A DNA stretch of 64,000 nucleotides from the NCBI RefSeq assembly GCF_019565505.1, contig NZ_CP067378.1, positions 2,852,001 to 2,916,000 on the forward strand, read 5' to 3'. The position numbers and the translations under genes are program-made. Under the pieces are notes generated by a model, which did not search any database, had not been told where the DNA came from, and was given only the letters and a program-made list of their open reading frames with translations. Origin of the DNA: Flavobacterium davisii (lineage in GTDB: Bacteria > Bacteroidota > Bacteroidia > Flavobacteriales > Flavobacteriaceae). Shown here one piece after another: positions 47,708-57,565 of this stretch; within the stretch, counting starts at the first letter, position 1, and each line of letters opens with the position of its first letter.

Positions 47708-49012
47708 ATGAATATTCCACAAAGTTCAAAAAAAAGAGTTGTTATAATTGGAGGTGGTTTTGCTGGTATTGCTTTAGCCAAGAAACTAAAAAATAAAAAA
47801 TTTCAAGTTGTACTGATTGATAAGCATAATCATCATACATTCCAACCTTTATTGTATCAGGTTGCTACAGGAGGATTAGAAGCAGGTTCCATAGCATATC
47901 CTATCCGTAAAGTTATTCAAGGATGTTCAGATTTTTATTTTAGATTAACTACCGTAAAAGAGATTGATACTAAACATCAAAAAGTTTTATCAGAAATAGG
48001 GGATATACATTATGATTATTTAGTTATTGCTACTGGATCTAAAACCAATTATTTTGAAAATAAGGAAATAGAACGCAATTCAATGTCCATGAAAACCATT
48101 CCACAGTCACTTAATATTCGTAGTTTAATTCTTGAAAATTTTGAAGAAGCTGTTTTAACAAAGGATGAAACTGAAAGGAATGCTTTGATGAATTTTGTTT
48201 TAGTAGGGGGAGGACCTACAGGTGTTGAGTTAGCGGGAGCTTTAGCTGAGATGAAAAAAGCAATTTTTCAAAAAGATTATCCAGATTTAGATGTACAAAA
48301 GATGCAAATTCATTTGATACAAAGTGGTGATAGAATTTTGAATACTATGACGGAAAAATCATCAGTAGCGTCTGAAAAATTTTTGAAAGAATTAGGGGTT
48401 AAAATCTGGAAAAATGTACGTGTAACGAATTATGATGGGCGAACGATTACTACAAATACAGATCTTGTTTTAGATGCAGGTACTGTTATTTGGACGGCAG
48501 GGGTTCAAGGAGCTTGTATACATGGTTTGCCCGAAGAATCTGTTGTCAAAGGAGTGAAACGAATAAGAGTGAATGAGTTTAATCAAGTAAAAGGATTTGA
48601 AAATATTTTTGCCATAGGAGACATTGCTTCTGTGGAAAATGAACTGTATCCACAAGGACATCCTATGATGGCACAACCTGCCATACAACAAGGAAATTTA
48701 TTAGCAGATAATCTACTTAATTTACAACAAAATAAATCTATGAAAGCTTTTGTGTATGATGATAAAGGCTCTATGGCAACTATTGGTAGGAATTTAGCTG
48801 TTGTAGACTTGCCTAAATACCATTTTAATGGTGTTTTTGCTTGGTTTGTATGGATGTTTGTGCACTTGTTTTCATTGATTGGATTTAAAAATAAAGCGGT
48901 TGTTTTTTTAAATTGGGTTTATAATTACATCCGTTTTGATCGAGAAGGACGTTTAATTATTCGTCCTTACAAAAAGAAAAGTTTTATTACATTTACTAGT
49001 GATGAGATTTAG
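47708..49012 (+). CDS. ndh: Type II NADH dehydrogenase (NDH-2)
   Basis: 434 residues. The first Rossmann motif RVVIIGGGFAGIALAKKL binds FAD and the second FVLVGGGPTGVELAGALAE binds NADH. QPLLYQVATGGLEAGSIAYP and NIFAIGDIA are family hallmarks. The C-terminal ~60 residues (FAWFVWMFVHLFSLIGFKNK) form the amphipathic membrane anchor. It oxidises NADH and reduces quinone without pumping protons. It is followed by a strong terminator. Confidence 0.92.
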   Translation: MNIPQSSKKRVVIIGGGFAGIALAKKLKNKKFQVVLIDKHNHHTFQPLLYQVATGGLEAGSIAYPIRKVIQGCSDFYFRLTTVKEIDTKHQKVLSEIGDIHYDYLVIATGSKTNYFENKEIERNSMSMKTIPQSLNIRSLILENFEEAVLTKDETERNALMNFVLVGGGPTGVELAGALAEMKKAIFQKDYPDLDVQKMQIHLIQSGDRILNTMTEKSSVASEKFLKELGVKIWKNVRVTNYDGRTITTNTDLVLDAGTVIWTAGVQGACIHGLPEESVVKGVKRIRVNEFNQVKGFENIFAIGDIASVENELYPQGHPMMAQPAIQQGNLLADNLLNLQQNKSMKAFVYDDKGSMATIGRNLAVVDLPKYHFNGVFAWFVWMFVHLFSLIGFKNKAVVFLNWVYNYIRFDREGRLIIRPYKKKSFITFTSDEI

Positions 49013-49019
49013 TAAATTG

Positions 49020-49056
49020 TGGCTTAAGTTTAATTTTTTAAACTTAAGCCATTTTT
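49020..49056 (+). terminator. Rho-independent terminator after ndh
   Basis: A perfect 12-bp stem TGGCTTAAGTTT (49020-49031) / AAACTTAAGCCA (49040-49051), an 8-base loop and a T tail. Confidence 0.9.
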
Positions 49057-49117
49057 ATATGAACTAATTTAGGACTAATTACTTTTTTAGAGTATGTAAA
49101 GAGATAGTGTCCTTCTT

Positions 49118-49292
49118 TTACTCGGATTACGTATTAAAAATCTATTTCACTTTATTTTTCTTCCAATTTAAGCACGTACTCCAATTTTATTCATCGTAAT
49201 AGTTGACTATTTCATCTTCTAAATTTTCTGTGAGTACTTGAATTTATTGAAAAATTTTGTTTCACAACGAAGTCTAATGCGGAATCTGGGTT
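49118..49292 (-). repeat. R1 dispersed repeat, minus-strand copy
   Basis: Read on the minus strand it starts ACCCAGATTCCGCATTAGAC, continues TTCGTTGTGAAACAAAATTT and ATTGGAGTACGTGCTTAAAT, and ends GATTTTTAATACGTAATCCG. It is ~175 bp and close in sequence to the 9954 copy. It is not interrupted, so it shows the empty IS110 target. Confidence 0.8.
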
Positions 49293-49299
49293 TAAGTTA

Positions 49300-49704
49300 T
49301 CATTGTCCCATTTTAAAATAATAATCAGCGGAGTGCTTACCACTTCCATAAAAAAGAAAGAAAGTACAAATAGATAATAAGAGAAAAGACAAAATCAGAT
49401 TTGTATAATTCATTTCATCAATAAAGTTTACCAAGAATGCGCCTATTAATATAGGAACTTGTGCCATTATTGACCAGCGAGTTAACAATCCAAACACAAT
49501 CATAATTCCACCGACTATATGAGCAGCCATAACATAATGCACAATTAACATCCCGCCACCAAAATTTTTAATCGGTTCTGTTAATTGCGTGTAATAAACG
49601 GTATTTGTCATAAAAGAAACACCTTTCATAAATAAAAAAACACCTATAAAAATTCTCAATAAATCTAATGAGTAATAAGTGTGTGCATTTGCCCACTTAT
49701 TCAA
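49300..49704 (-). CDS. DoxX family membrane protein
   Basis: 134 residues with four predicted membrane spans. It has LDLLRIFIGVFLFMKGVSFM at the N-terminus and HYVMAAHIVGGIMIVFGLLTRWS in the middle, typical of DoxX/DoxD-like inner-membrane proteins. Members take part in redox or surfactant-like membrane functions, mostly uncharacterised. It lies next to an R1 copy. Confidence 0.82.
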   Translation of the reverse strand: MNKWANAHTYYSLDLLRIFIGVFLFMKGVSFMTNTVYYTQLTEPIKNFGGGMLIVHYVMAAHIVGGIMIVFGLLTRWSIMAQVPILIGAFLVNFIDEMNYTNLILSFLLLSICTFFLFYGSGKHSADYYFKMGQ

Positions 49705-49779
49705 ATTTTTACAGTTCCCATAGCTATAAGTTTAAATATTTTAAGCTAATATACTAAAAATCAATGTATTGTTTTGTTT

Positions 49780-51411
49780 TTATGGAGTGTATTTTATGTA
49801 AAATGATTTTTTATTAGGTTTAATATCATTTATTTCTTTTATATGAAAAGGTATTAATTTCCAATTATTGGAAACAAGCATTGTGTATTTTTGATTTTTA
49901 ATAAACAATTCTATTGGCATTTCAAAATTAGGTTCTTCGGTAACCCATCTAATTTCAAATTTTTCTTCTTTTTTTTGAATTTCTAAAACAGGAATTGTTA
50001 CGTACTTTAGATACTGATTGAATATAGGCGTTAAATTCATTTTTGATTCGTTATTAAAAAAATCAATAACCGTTTTCCCTTCAATAATTTGTTTTTTATA
50101 TTTTGTAGAGAACTTTAATAAAATATCCCACCATTTGTCTTTACCTATAACATGGCGGAGTGTATTTAACATGTTAGCACCTTTGTAGTACATATCGCCA
50201 CTCCCTTCCTTATTTACGCCAAAAGAACCTATTATAGGGCGATCATGCGCTATATTTATGCGCAGGCCTTCACAATAATCAAGTGCTTTTTCATATCCAT
50301 ATAAACACTCTATAAAAGCTACTTCTGAATACATAGTAAAGGCTTCGTGTATCCACATATCAGCTATGTCCTTGCTGGTTATACTATTGCCAAACCATTC
50401 ATGTCCTGTTTCATGTATTGTTATGTAGTCAAATAAAAGACCAATACCAGTTCCTGATAAATCCCTCCCTTGATATCCTTTTTTATATTTGTTTCCGTAT
50501 GCTATCGCACTTTGGTGTTCCATTCCTAAGTAAGGAGTTTCTACTAATTTGTAACTGTCTTCTTTAAAAGGATATGGACCAAATTTTGATTGAAAACAAT
50601 CTAGCATAGGTTTTACTTCTTCAAAGTGTTTTCGTGCTTTTGTTTCATTATTTCGAAGTACATAATATTTTAGGTCTAAGCCTTTATGATAATCTTCAAT
50701 TAAAACATAATCTCCAATATTAACAGTGATATCATAAGTGTTAATAGGATTTTTAACTTCCCAATCCCAGCGAGTATACCCATTTTTTAGATCTTCACTT
50801 CCAATGAATCGTCCATTAGATACATTCATTAATCCGTTTGGAACAGCTACTTTAATAGATATACCTAGGTCTGGTTCATCACTTTGTGAATCTTTTACAG
50901 GATACCAAGAACTGGCTCCAAATCCTTGACAACTAACGGCTACCCAAGGTTTGTGGTTAGGATCTTGGGTAAAAGTAAAGCCTCCATCCCAAGGAGCTCT
51001 TTTAGCAAGAGTAGGATTTCCTGAATAGTAAAACTTAATTTTATGAATACTTCCTTTTGAAAGTGTATTAGGGAAATGAATGAAAGTAGCTATTTCATCC
51101 CGTGTATAATGAAGCCTTTGATTATGATAAAGAATACTATCTATTTTCATATTTTCAAATAAATCAATTTGAATTTTTGATGTATTATTTACTACTTTAA
51201 AAGTAATATCATTATAACCTATTATTAATTTTTTATCAATATTAATGTTGATGTTTAGATCATAACGTTGTACATCAAAACAGATGCGTTCTGTTCGTAA
51301 TCCTCCTTGTAAAGAGTCACGATGAGTATATTGCTCTTTGGCTACAGTTAACTGTGCGGATATAGGTTGAATTTTTAAAAAAAGGAATAAAAATAAAATG
51401 TATTTTCTCAT
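49780..51411 (-). CDS. M1 family metallopeptidase (aminopeptidase N type)
   Basis: 543 residues with signal peptide (MRKYILFLFLFLKIQPISAQ), so probably periplasmic. The substrate-binding GMEHQ (variant of GAMEN) precedes the zinc motif HETGHEWFGN, with the third ligand Glu in WIHEAFTMYSE. It releases N-terminal amino acids. It lacks the large C-terminal helical domain of E. coli PepN, as usual for the short Bacteroidota form. It is monocistronic. Confidence 0.92.
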   Translation of the reverse strand: MRKYILFLFLFLKIQPISAQLTVAKEQYTHRDSLQGGLRTERICFDVQRYDLNININIDKKLIIGYNDITFKVVNNTSKIQIDLFENMKIDSILYHNQRLHYTRDEIATFIHFPNTLSKGSIHKIKFYYSGNPTLAKRAPWDGGFTFTQDPNHKPWVAVSCQGFGASSWYPVKDSQSDEPDLGISIKVAVPNGLMNVSNGRFIGSEDLKNGYTRWDWEVKNPINTYDITVNIGDYVLIEDYHKGLDLKYYVLRNNETKARKHFEEVKPMLDCFQSKFGPYPFKEDSYKLVETPYLGMEHQSAIAYGNKYKKGYQGRDLSGTGIGLLFDYITIHETGHEWFGNSITSKDIADMWIHEAFTMYSEVAFIECLYGYEKALDYCEGLRINIAHDRPIIGSFGVNKEGSGDMYYKGANMLNTLRHVIGKDKWWDILLKFSTKYKKQIIEGKTVIDFFNNESKMNLTPIFNQYLKYVTIPVLEIQKKEEKFEIRWVTEEPNFEMPIELFIKNQKYTMLVSNNWKLIPFHIKEINDIKPNKKSFYIKYTP

Positions 51412-51418
51412 AATAAAA

Positions 51419-51445
51419 AAATCTACCGCGTAAAGGTAGATTTTT
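51419..51445 (-). terminator. Terminator downstream of the acyl-CoA carboxylase gene
   Basis: A 9-bp stem AAATCTACC (51419-51427) / GGTAGATTT (51435-51443) with A and T runs on both sides, so it works on the minus strand for the carboxylase transcript and before the M1 peptidase start. Confidence 0.75.
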
Positions 51446-51524
51446 ATGAGCTTTAATAAAAAATAATTTATTATCGAATATTTTAAATAAACTATAAATG
51501 ATTTAAAGAAATAGTTGTTATTAA

Positions 51525-53168
51525 CTAAACCTGAATCACGCCTAAATTAAAAGGTTTTTCTATAGGAGCGTGATTAGCGGCTTCTATTCCCATAGAAATC
51601 CAAGTACGAGTTTCAAGTGGATCTACAATAGCATCTGTCCATAAACGTGAAGCAGCATAATAAGGAGAAACTTGTTCGTCGTAACGTGATTTGATTTTAT
51701 TAAATAATTCTTCTTCTTTTTCAGGCGTAATTTCTTCGCCTTTTGCTTTTAAAGAAGCAGCTTCTATTTGCATTAATACTTTAGCTGCTTGCGCTCCTCC
51801 CATAACAGCTAATTCAGCGCTTGGCCAAGCAAATATTAATCTAGGGTCGTAAGCTTTTCCACACATGGCATAGTTACCAGCGCCATAAGAATTGCCTACT
51901 ACTATAGTAAATTTGGGTACTACAGAGTTGGATACAGCATTTACCATTTTAGCACCGTCTTTGATAATTCCCCCATGTTCAGATTTAGAACCGACCATAA
52001 AGCCTGTTACATCGTGCATGAATACTAAAGGGATCTTTTTTTGATTGCAATTAGCTATAAAACGAGTTGCTTTATCGGCACTATCAGAGTATATAACGCC
52101 TCCGAATTGCATTTCGCTAGGTTTAGTCTTGGCTCCTGTAGTTTTAGCTATTAAGCGTTGATTCGCTACAATGCCTACTGCCCAGCCATCAATACGCGCA
52201 TACCCCGTAATGATGGTTTGACCATAACCTGCTTTGTATTCATCAAATTCAGAGTTGTCAACTAAACGTTTAATGATTTCCATCATATCATATTGTTCAG
52301 CGCGTGATTTTGGTAGAATGCCAAAAATTTCATTTGGATCTAAAGTAGGTTTTTCAGGTTTGATTCGGTTATATCCTGCCTTATCAAAGTTGCCCATTTT
52401 GCCTACAATACTTTTAATTCTATCCAATGCGTCTTTATCATCTTTGGCTTTAAAATCGGTTACACCAGAAATTTCACAATGGGTAGTAGCACCTCCTAAT
52501 GTTTCGTTATCAATTGTTTCACCAATTGCTGCTTTTACTAAATAGCTACCAGCTAAAAATATACTACCTGTTTTATCAACAATTAAGGCTTCGTCACTCA
52601 TAATAGGTAAGTAAGCACCACCTGCAACACAGCTTCCCATTACGGCAGCTATTTGCGTTATTCCCATACTGCTCATTAAGGCATTGTTACGAAAAATACG
52701 ACCAAAATGTTCTTTATCTGGAAAAATTTCATCTTGCATTGGTAAATATACACCAGCGGAGTCTACAAGATAAATAATAGGAAGTCTATTTTCCATTGCT
52801 ATTTCTTGTGCTCGCAAGTTTTTTTTGGCAGTAATAGGAAACCAAGCACCTGCTTTTACAGTAGCATCATTAGCCACCACGATACATTGTTTTCCTTGTA
52901 TATATCCTACTTTTACAATAACTCCTCCAGAAGGACAACCACCATGTTCTTTATACATACCTTCCCCAACAAAAGCTCCTATTTCAATTGATGTGGCTTC
53001 TTTATCTAATAAATAATCAATTCTTTCTCGTGCAGTCATTTTGCCTTCAGCATGAAGTTTAGCAATACGCTTTTCTCCTCCTCCTAATTTTACTTTTGCT
53101 AAACGCTGTTTTAATTCAGATAATAAAAGTCTGTTATGATCTTCGTTTTTATTAAAGTTTAAATCCAT
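51525..53168 (-). CDS. Acyl-CoA carboxylase beta subunit (carboxyltransferase)
   Basis: 547 residues: a biotin-dependent carboxyltransferase of the propionyl-CoA / methylcrotonyl-CoA carboxylase type. It has the acyl-CoA-binding domain GKMTARERIDYLLD and VANDATVKAGAWFPITAKKN, GSCVAGGAYLPIMSD, then the carboxybiotin domain KPSEMQFGGVIY, VTGFMVGSKSEHGG and GNSYGAGNYAMCGKAYDPR. The length and the AGV motif (DSAGVYLPMQDEIFPD) favour methylcrotonyl-CoA carboxylase, but no biotin carboxylase alpha subunit is adjacent. It works in leucine or propionate catabolism. Confidence 0.88.
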   Translation of the reverse strand: MDLNFNKNEDHNRLLLSELKQRLAKVKLGGGEKRIAKLHAEGKMTARERIDYLLDKEATSIEIGAFVGEGMYKEHGGCPSGGVIVKVGYIQGKQCIVVANDATVKAGAWFPITAKKNLRAQEIAMENRLPIIYLVDSAGVYLPMQDEIFPDKEHFGRIFRNNALMSSMGITQIAAVMGSCVAGGAYLPIMSDEALIVDKTGSIFLAGSYLVKAAIGETIDNETLGGATTHCEISGVTDFKAKDDKDALDRIKSIVGKMGNFDKAGYNRIKPEKPTLDPNEIFGILPKSRAEQYDMMEIIKRLVDNSEFDEYKAGYGQTIITGYARIDGWAVGIVANQRLIAKTTGAKTKPSEMQFGGVIYSDSADKATRFIANCNQKKIPLVFMHDVTGFMVGSKSEHGGIIKDGAKMVNAVSNSVVPKFTIVVGNSYGAGNYAMCGKAYDPRLIFAWPSAELAVMGGAQAAKVLMQIEAASLKAKGEEITPEKEEELFNKIKSRYDEQVSPYYAASRLWTDAIVDPLETRTWISMGIEAANHAPIEKPFNLGVIQV

Positions 53169-53261
53169 AGTGTATTGTTTAATTTCGGTGCGCTAAATTA
53201 CAAAATCTGTTTTAACTATTTTAAAAAGCGTTAAAGGACTGTTAACAGAATTAATATGCAA

Positions 53262-53306
53262 TTGATCTTGACTTAACATTAACTTAACATATAGGGGGTA
53301 TTTTCG
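53262..53306 (+). promoter_or_regulatory. Pho-box-like direct repeat and promoter of the phosphate operon
   Basis: TTAACA at 53273 and 53284, with TTGATC at 53262, are spaced exactly 11 bp apart (CTTAACATTAACTTAACAT). This is the spacing of PhoB and PhoP boxes. A weak -7-like TATTTTCG (53299-53306) lies 9 bp downstream, so the box may replace the -33 element. It sits in front of the DUF47/Pit pair. Confidence 0.55.
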
Positions 53307-53330
53307 CATCTGAAATTAAATTGATTAAAA

Positions 53331-53984
53331 ATGGCATTTAGAGACGTACTAAAATTCTTTTCACCAAAGGACACAACTTTTTATCCTTTATTTAATAAAG
53401 CAACAGCTGATTTACTTGCTTTATCTGAAAATTTACATGAAGCCGTAAATATAGGGAAAAGCGAAATGGAAAACAGAACTAATTACTACAAACAAGTAGA
53501 GCAGTTAGTAGCGGATATTGAAAATGTGAATCATAAAATGAATATAGAGTTAAGTAGAAATTTTATTACTCCTTTTGATCGTGAAGATATTCACATGTTG
53601 ATTACTACGATTACAGAGGTAGCTAATAATATTTATACAGCTTCTAATCGTATGAATTTGTATAATGTGATTAAGATAAATAAGTCTATTCGTAAATTAA
53701 CGGAAATAACTCTAGAAGCGTGTACTCATATTAATAGTGCTGTATTAGAATTGAAAGATTTAAAGAATTTAGACAAAATTAATAGTGCTGTTAAAAAAAT
53801 CAATAAATTAGAAAGTAAAGCAGATTTGGTTTTTGACAAAGCTGTTGCTGAATTATTTGAAAATGAAACAGATGTTATTAACATTATTAAATACAAAGAA
53901 GTGTTATATGCTTTGCATAAAGCAACAGATAAATGTAAGGATGTATCTAGAACTTTAGAAGCAATTTCTGTTAAACACGCTTAA
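53331..53984 (+). CDS. DUF47 (PhoU-like) accessory protein of Pit transporter
   Basis: 217 residues, all helical. LFNKATADLLALSENLHEAV and TPFDREDIHMLITTITEVANNI match the DUF47/PhoU_div family, which resembles PhoU and usually sits next to Pit-type phosphate permeases. It probably controls the permease. The start ATG 53331 follows the Pho-box-like promoter; the stop is 25 bp before the Pit gene, so both are co-transcribed. Confidence 0.9.
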   Translation: MAFRDVLKFFSPKDTTFYPLFNKATADLLALSENLHEAVNIGKSEMENRTNYYKQVEQLVADIENVNHKMNIELSRNFITPFDREDIHMLITTITEVANNIYTASNRMNLYNVIKINKSIRKLTEITLEACTHINSAVLELKDLKNLDKINSAVKKINKLESKADLVFDKAVAELFENETDVINIIKYKEVLYALHKATDKCKDVSRTLEAISVKHA

Positions 53985-54009
53985 TAGCGCTCTAAATTAT
54001 ATTTTTAAA

Positions 54010-55634
54010 ATGGAATTTGCTTTATTAATTATAATAATTGTTGTAGCTATGGGCTTCGACTTGGTCAACGGTTTTCATGATGCGGCCAATTCAATAGCTA
54101 CAGTAGTTTCAACAAAAGTATTATCGCCAACCCAAGCTGTAATATGGGCTGCAATTTTTAATTTCGCTGCTTATTGGGTTTTTGATATGAGTGTAGGTAA
54201 TACAGTAGCCAAAACAGTAGATAACTCAGTTATTGACTTATGGGTAATTTTATCAGGCTTATTAGCAGCTACAGTATGGAATTTACTAACTTGGTGGTTA
54301 GGAATACCTTCGTCATCATCACACACCCTTATTGGTGGATTTGCAGGCGCTGCTGTGGCACATGCTGGTTTTGATGTGCTAAAATTAGAGGAAATTACAA
54401 AACCCTTAATGTTTATTGTTTTAGCACCTATTATTGGTGGTGTTATCTCTTTTATCATTACACTCATGACAATTCAAAGAAATTTCTTTATAAAATTGTC
54501 GTGTTATATCCTATTAACCCTATTTACAGTTTATATGACTTGGGCTTATAAAGATATTTTTGATATTAAGCCAATTATGATTTGGATTATAGGTGTTTTA
54601 TTGTCTTCATTTGTCTTGATTTTTATCATTTTTGAATTAGTTGTAGGTAAAAATAATACGGCAATGAAAGAAGGTAATTTGTATAAAAAATTACAACTAT
54701 TATCCTCAGCCGCTTTTTCATTAGGTCACGGTGGAGCCGATTCTCAAAAAGTTATGGGTATTATTTGTGCTGCTTGTATTGTGTATGCTAATGGGGTAAG
54801 AAGAGGAGAAGTAAAAGGAAATGTACCTAGCTTATTACAGGTAACAGAGGTGTTACAGGTGAAATATACAAATGATGAAGGTAAAATTAAAAAATTCAAA
54901 CCTGCTATAGGTATTTTTGATAAAGATACCGTTTACGTAGATGGCAAAAAGATAATTGATTTATCTACCCAGCAAAACATTTATGAAGATGAAAAATTAA
55001 TAGCAGGTGTAAATCCAAATAATCCTTTTCTTTTACATTTGAAAAAAGAAAATATTGATCTGAGTAATTTTGATAAGGCAGCTAAAGAATTAACAACATT
55101 GCATGTGTATACAGATAAAAAAGATGTGCATGATAATGATACAAAAGAAGTTATTTTTAAAGATAAACATTTAAATCCTGCTTATCGTTATGCAAAAATA
55201 TTTGCAAAGTATGTAGATGAAAAAGGAAAGTTGAAAGAAGATATCAAAGCGAAAGTTGAAACTAAGGTTACAAATAAAACAATGCCTATCTGGATTGCTT
55301 TTGGTTGTTATTTAATGATTGGCTTAGGAACTTTAATGGGGGGATGGAAAATCGTAAAAACAATGGGGACTAAGATTACTAAAGTGACACCATTGGAAGG
55401 TGTTTGTTCAGAAACAGCTGGTGCTCTAACACTTTTCACAGTTTCTCAAATGGGAGTTCCTGTGTCTACAACTCATACTATTACTGGATCTATTATAGGA
55501 GTAGGAGCTACTAAGCGATTAAGTGCAGTAAGGTGGGGCGTAACTATTAACCTAATTTGGGTTTGATTTTAACTATTCCCGTATCCGCTTTAGTTGCTGC
55601 AATTATTTACTATATTTTGTCAATTTTTAATTAA
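54010..55634 (+). CDS. pit: Inorganic phosphate transporter, Pit family, one frameshift
   Basis: About 542 residues. The Pit signatures are clear: NGFHDAANSIATVVSTKVL near residue 20, IPSSSSHTLIGGFAGAAVAH near 98, and the repeat GVPVSTTHTITGSIIGVGATK near the C-terminus. A large soluble insert (residues ~270-420) separates the two halves. It imports phosphate with H+ or Na+. A missing G at 55564-55565 hides the last span; corrected it ends WVWILTIPVSALVAAIIYYI. It is co-transcribed with the DUF47 gene. Confidence 0.92.
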
Positions 55635-55652
55635 TCATATTATTTCTCTAGG

Positions 55653-55682
55653 AAGAGGCTATTGTTAGCCTCTTTTTTTTTA
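55653..55682 (+). terminator. Terminator of the DUF47-Pit operon
   Basis: Stem AAGAGGCTA (55653-55661) / TAGCCTCTT (55666-55674), 4-base loop, then a long T tail. Confidence 0.9.
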
Positions 55683-55756
55683 TTTTTTTTAAAAGAATAA
55701 CAATTTAAATAGATAACACACAACTTTAAATTAATATTTTTAATCTAACACTAAAC

Positions 55757-56480
55757 ATGAAAAATAATCTTTTAATTTTCCTGTTACTTTTTATTACAGG
55801 GGGTTTTTTTAGGACAAAATAAAGAACATTTATCGGGGTTTTCTACACTTTCGTTGACTTATAAATTTAATAAAAAATGGTATGTTTATGGTGAGCTGCA
55901 AGCTCGATCAATTGCTGATTTGACTACTGTTGATTATTATGAAATAAAAGGAGGGAGTGGTTATAATATAAATTCAAGTAATCAAACTTTTTTAGGTTTG
56001 GGAAGATATGCTAATTATAGAGAAAAAAGTATTTCAAACGAGGAACTACGTTTTTGGTTACAGTATACTTATAATAAATCTTTTGGACGTGTTAAAATTG
56101 AAAATAGGATAAGAGCTGAAAAAAGACTTTTTTATAATCCTATTACAAGTATAAATACTAATACAGAACGTTATAGAGATAGAATGAATGTAATTGTGCC
56201 AATTAATAATAGGAAGGTTGAAGCCAATACTTTTTTTGCAAATGTGTATGATGAATTATTTTTAGGACCTGACAGTCCTATTATAAAAAGAAACAGAATG
56301 TATGTAGGAGGAGGGTACCAACTTTCTAAAGATTTTGGAGTAACCTTAGGGTATTTATTTCAAAGAGATTTTAATTTGAAAGCAAATACAAATTTACATT
56401 TTATATTTTGTGGTTTGAATTTTATAATTGATAGATCCAATAGTATACCTGTAGAGGCTCCTACACCAGATCATGATTAG
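55757..56480 (+). CDS. DUF2490 family outer-membrane-like protein, one frameshift
   Basis: About 241 residues. From ATG 55757 the signal peptide MKNNLLIFLLLFITG leads into VFLGQNKEHLSGFSTLSLTY once one G is removed from the run 55799-55803. The body consists of beta strands (KWYVYGELQARS, RFWLQYTYNKSFGRVKIENR, YVGGGYQLSKDFGVTLGYLF), the DUF2490 pattern of a small outer-membrane barrel. Function is unknown. It follows the phosphate operon after its terminator and may be independent. Confidence 0.78.
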
Positions 56481-56484
56481 TTTT

Positions 56485-56600
56485 TATAGACTTCGTTTTG
56501 AAACAAAATATTTCAATCATAACTTCAATAGGAGAGAAATCACATTATCAGTATTATGTGATTTCTCTTGTTAGTTGAAATGAAAGATTGCAACCTTTCT
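56485..56600. repeat. R1 fragment joined to R2 hairpin, copy f
   Basis: TAGACTTCGTTTTGAAACAA (R1 left part, ~56486-56520) is followed directly by the R2 core GAGAAATCACATTATCAGTA ... ATGTGATTTCTC (56532-56565) and its usual right flank TTAGTTGAAATGAAAGATTG. It separates two convergent genes and probably terminates both. Confidence 0.7.
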
Positions 56601-56635
56601 AGGTATTCTCTTTGAGAGTTTATATTTTAAATAAA

Positions 56636-57385
56636 TTATTTTTTCTTAAGTATTTTGTATTCTTCATAGCAGCCATTAATGGCATCTAAAATTTGAAGAT
56701 CATTGGCTGTTTTCATAAAAGAATCAGAATAATTACAACGTTCTAAAATCTCGTTTAACTCTTTTTCATTAATACCAAACATTAAATAAATAGTTTGACG
56801 ATCGTAACGATTTTGTAATATATTGCGTAAACTGTCATCTTTTCGTAATTCTTTTAATTTTTTGAGTTCAGTGGGTTTCTTTCCAAAAAAATTATAAAGA
56901 GCATCAGCAGGGTTAAATAAGGAACCAATGACCCTGTTAAAAGCATTAGGAGAATTTTCACCTCCTTCGTATCTTTTGGTAAGACCTGCTATAGAATACC
57001 AATAATTCTCTCTTTCAGGAATTAATTTAGAGTCTACTTCTAAATAACCTGTGAGTTCGTAAGGCGGAATGATAATTTCTTCTAAAGCATAAGCTTTTTC
57101 TGTTAATTTTACTCTGAAATTTTGATTTTTTATCCAGTCATTAGTTACTCTAATTTCAATAGATTGAAAACCTAAACAAGAAATGAGTAAATTGTCATTT
57201 AAATCGGCTTTGATTTCAAAATTACCCTTGGCATCGGATATAGCCCCGCGGACTTTGTTGGTGTTAACAATATTAACATTCCAAATAGGGACTAAAGTAT
57301 TACTATTGATAATAGTTCCTTTTACAATATTTTCTTGTCCCCAAATAGAAGATGTGAAAAAAATTAAAAATATAAAGTATCTCAT
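56636..57385 (-). CDS. Secreted protein with carboxypeptidase-regulatory-like domain
   Basis: 249 residues, signal peptide MRYFIFLIFFTSSIWGQ. Residues ~20-95 form a CarboxypepD_reg-like beta sandwich (VKGTIINSNTLVPIWNVNIVN, GNFEIKADLNDNLLISCLGF), as found at the N-terminus of Bacteroidota TonB receptors, but no barrel follows. The rest is helical (LKKLKELRKDDSLRNILQNR). It is exported to the periplasm or surface. Flavobacterial proteins of this build are of unknown role. Confidence 0.75.
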   Translation of the reverse strand: MRYFIFLIFFTSSIWGQENIVKGTIINSNTLVPIWNVNIVNTNKVRGAISDAKGNFEIKADLNDNLLISCLGFQSIEIRVTNDWIKNQNFRVKLTEKAYALEEIIIPPYELTGYLEVDSKLIPERENYWYSIAGLTKRYEGGENSPNAFNRVIGSLFNPADALYNFFGKKPTELKKLKELRKDDSLRNILQNRYDRQTIYLMFGINEKELNEILERCNYSDSFMKTANDLQILDAINGCYEEYKILKKK

Positions 57386-57565
57386 GACTAAAGTTATCTT
57401 TGCGAAAGTAGTTAAACCGTGTGATATTTTATATAGTTTAAAAGAAAATTAACAATCTCTTTTTGTGAAAAATAAGAAAGGATCATAATAAGGAATTGAA
57501 ATTTTGAGGGAATAAAAAGATTGATCGTTTCCTCCTGTTTTTATCCGTGAGAGGAAACAATAAAT

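Noticed and set aside
51525..53168. Propionyl-CoA versus methylcrotonyl-CoA carboxylase as a firm name
   Set aside because: No alpha subunit or pathway gene is adjacent; the sequence alone supports only acyl-CoA carboxyltransferase with a leaning.
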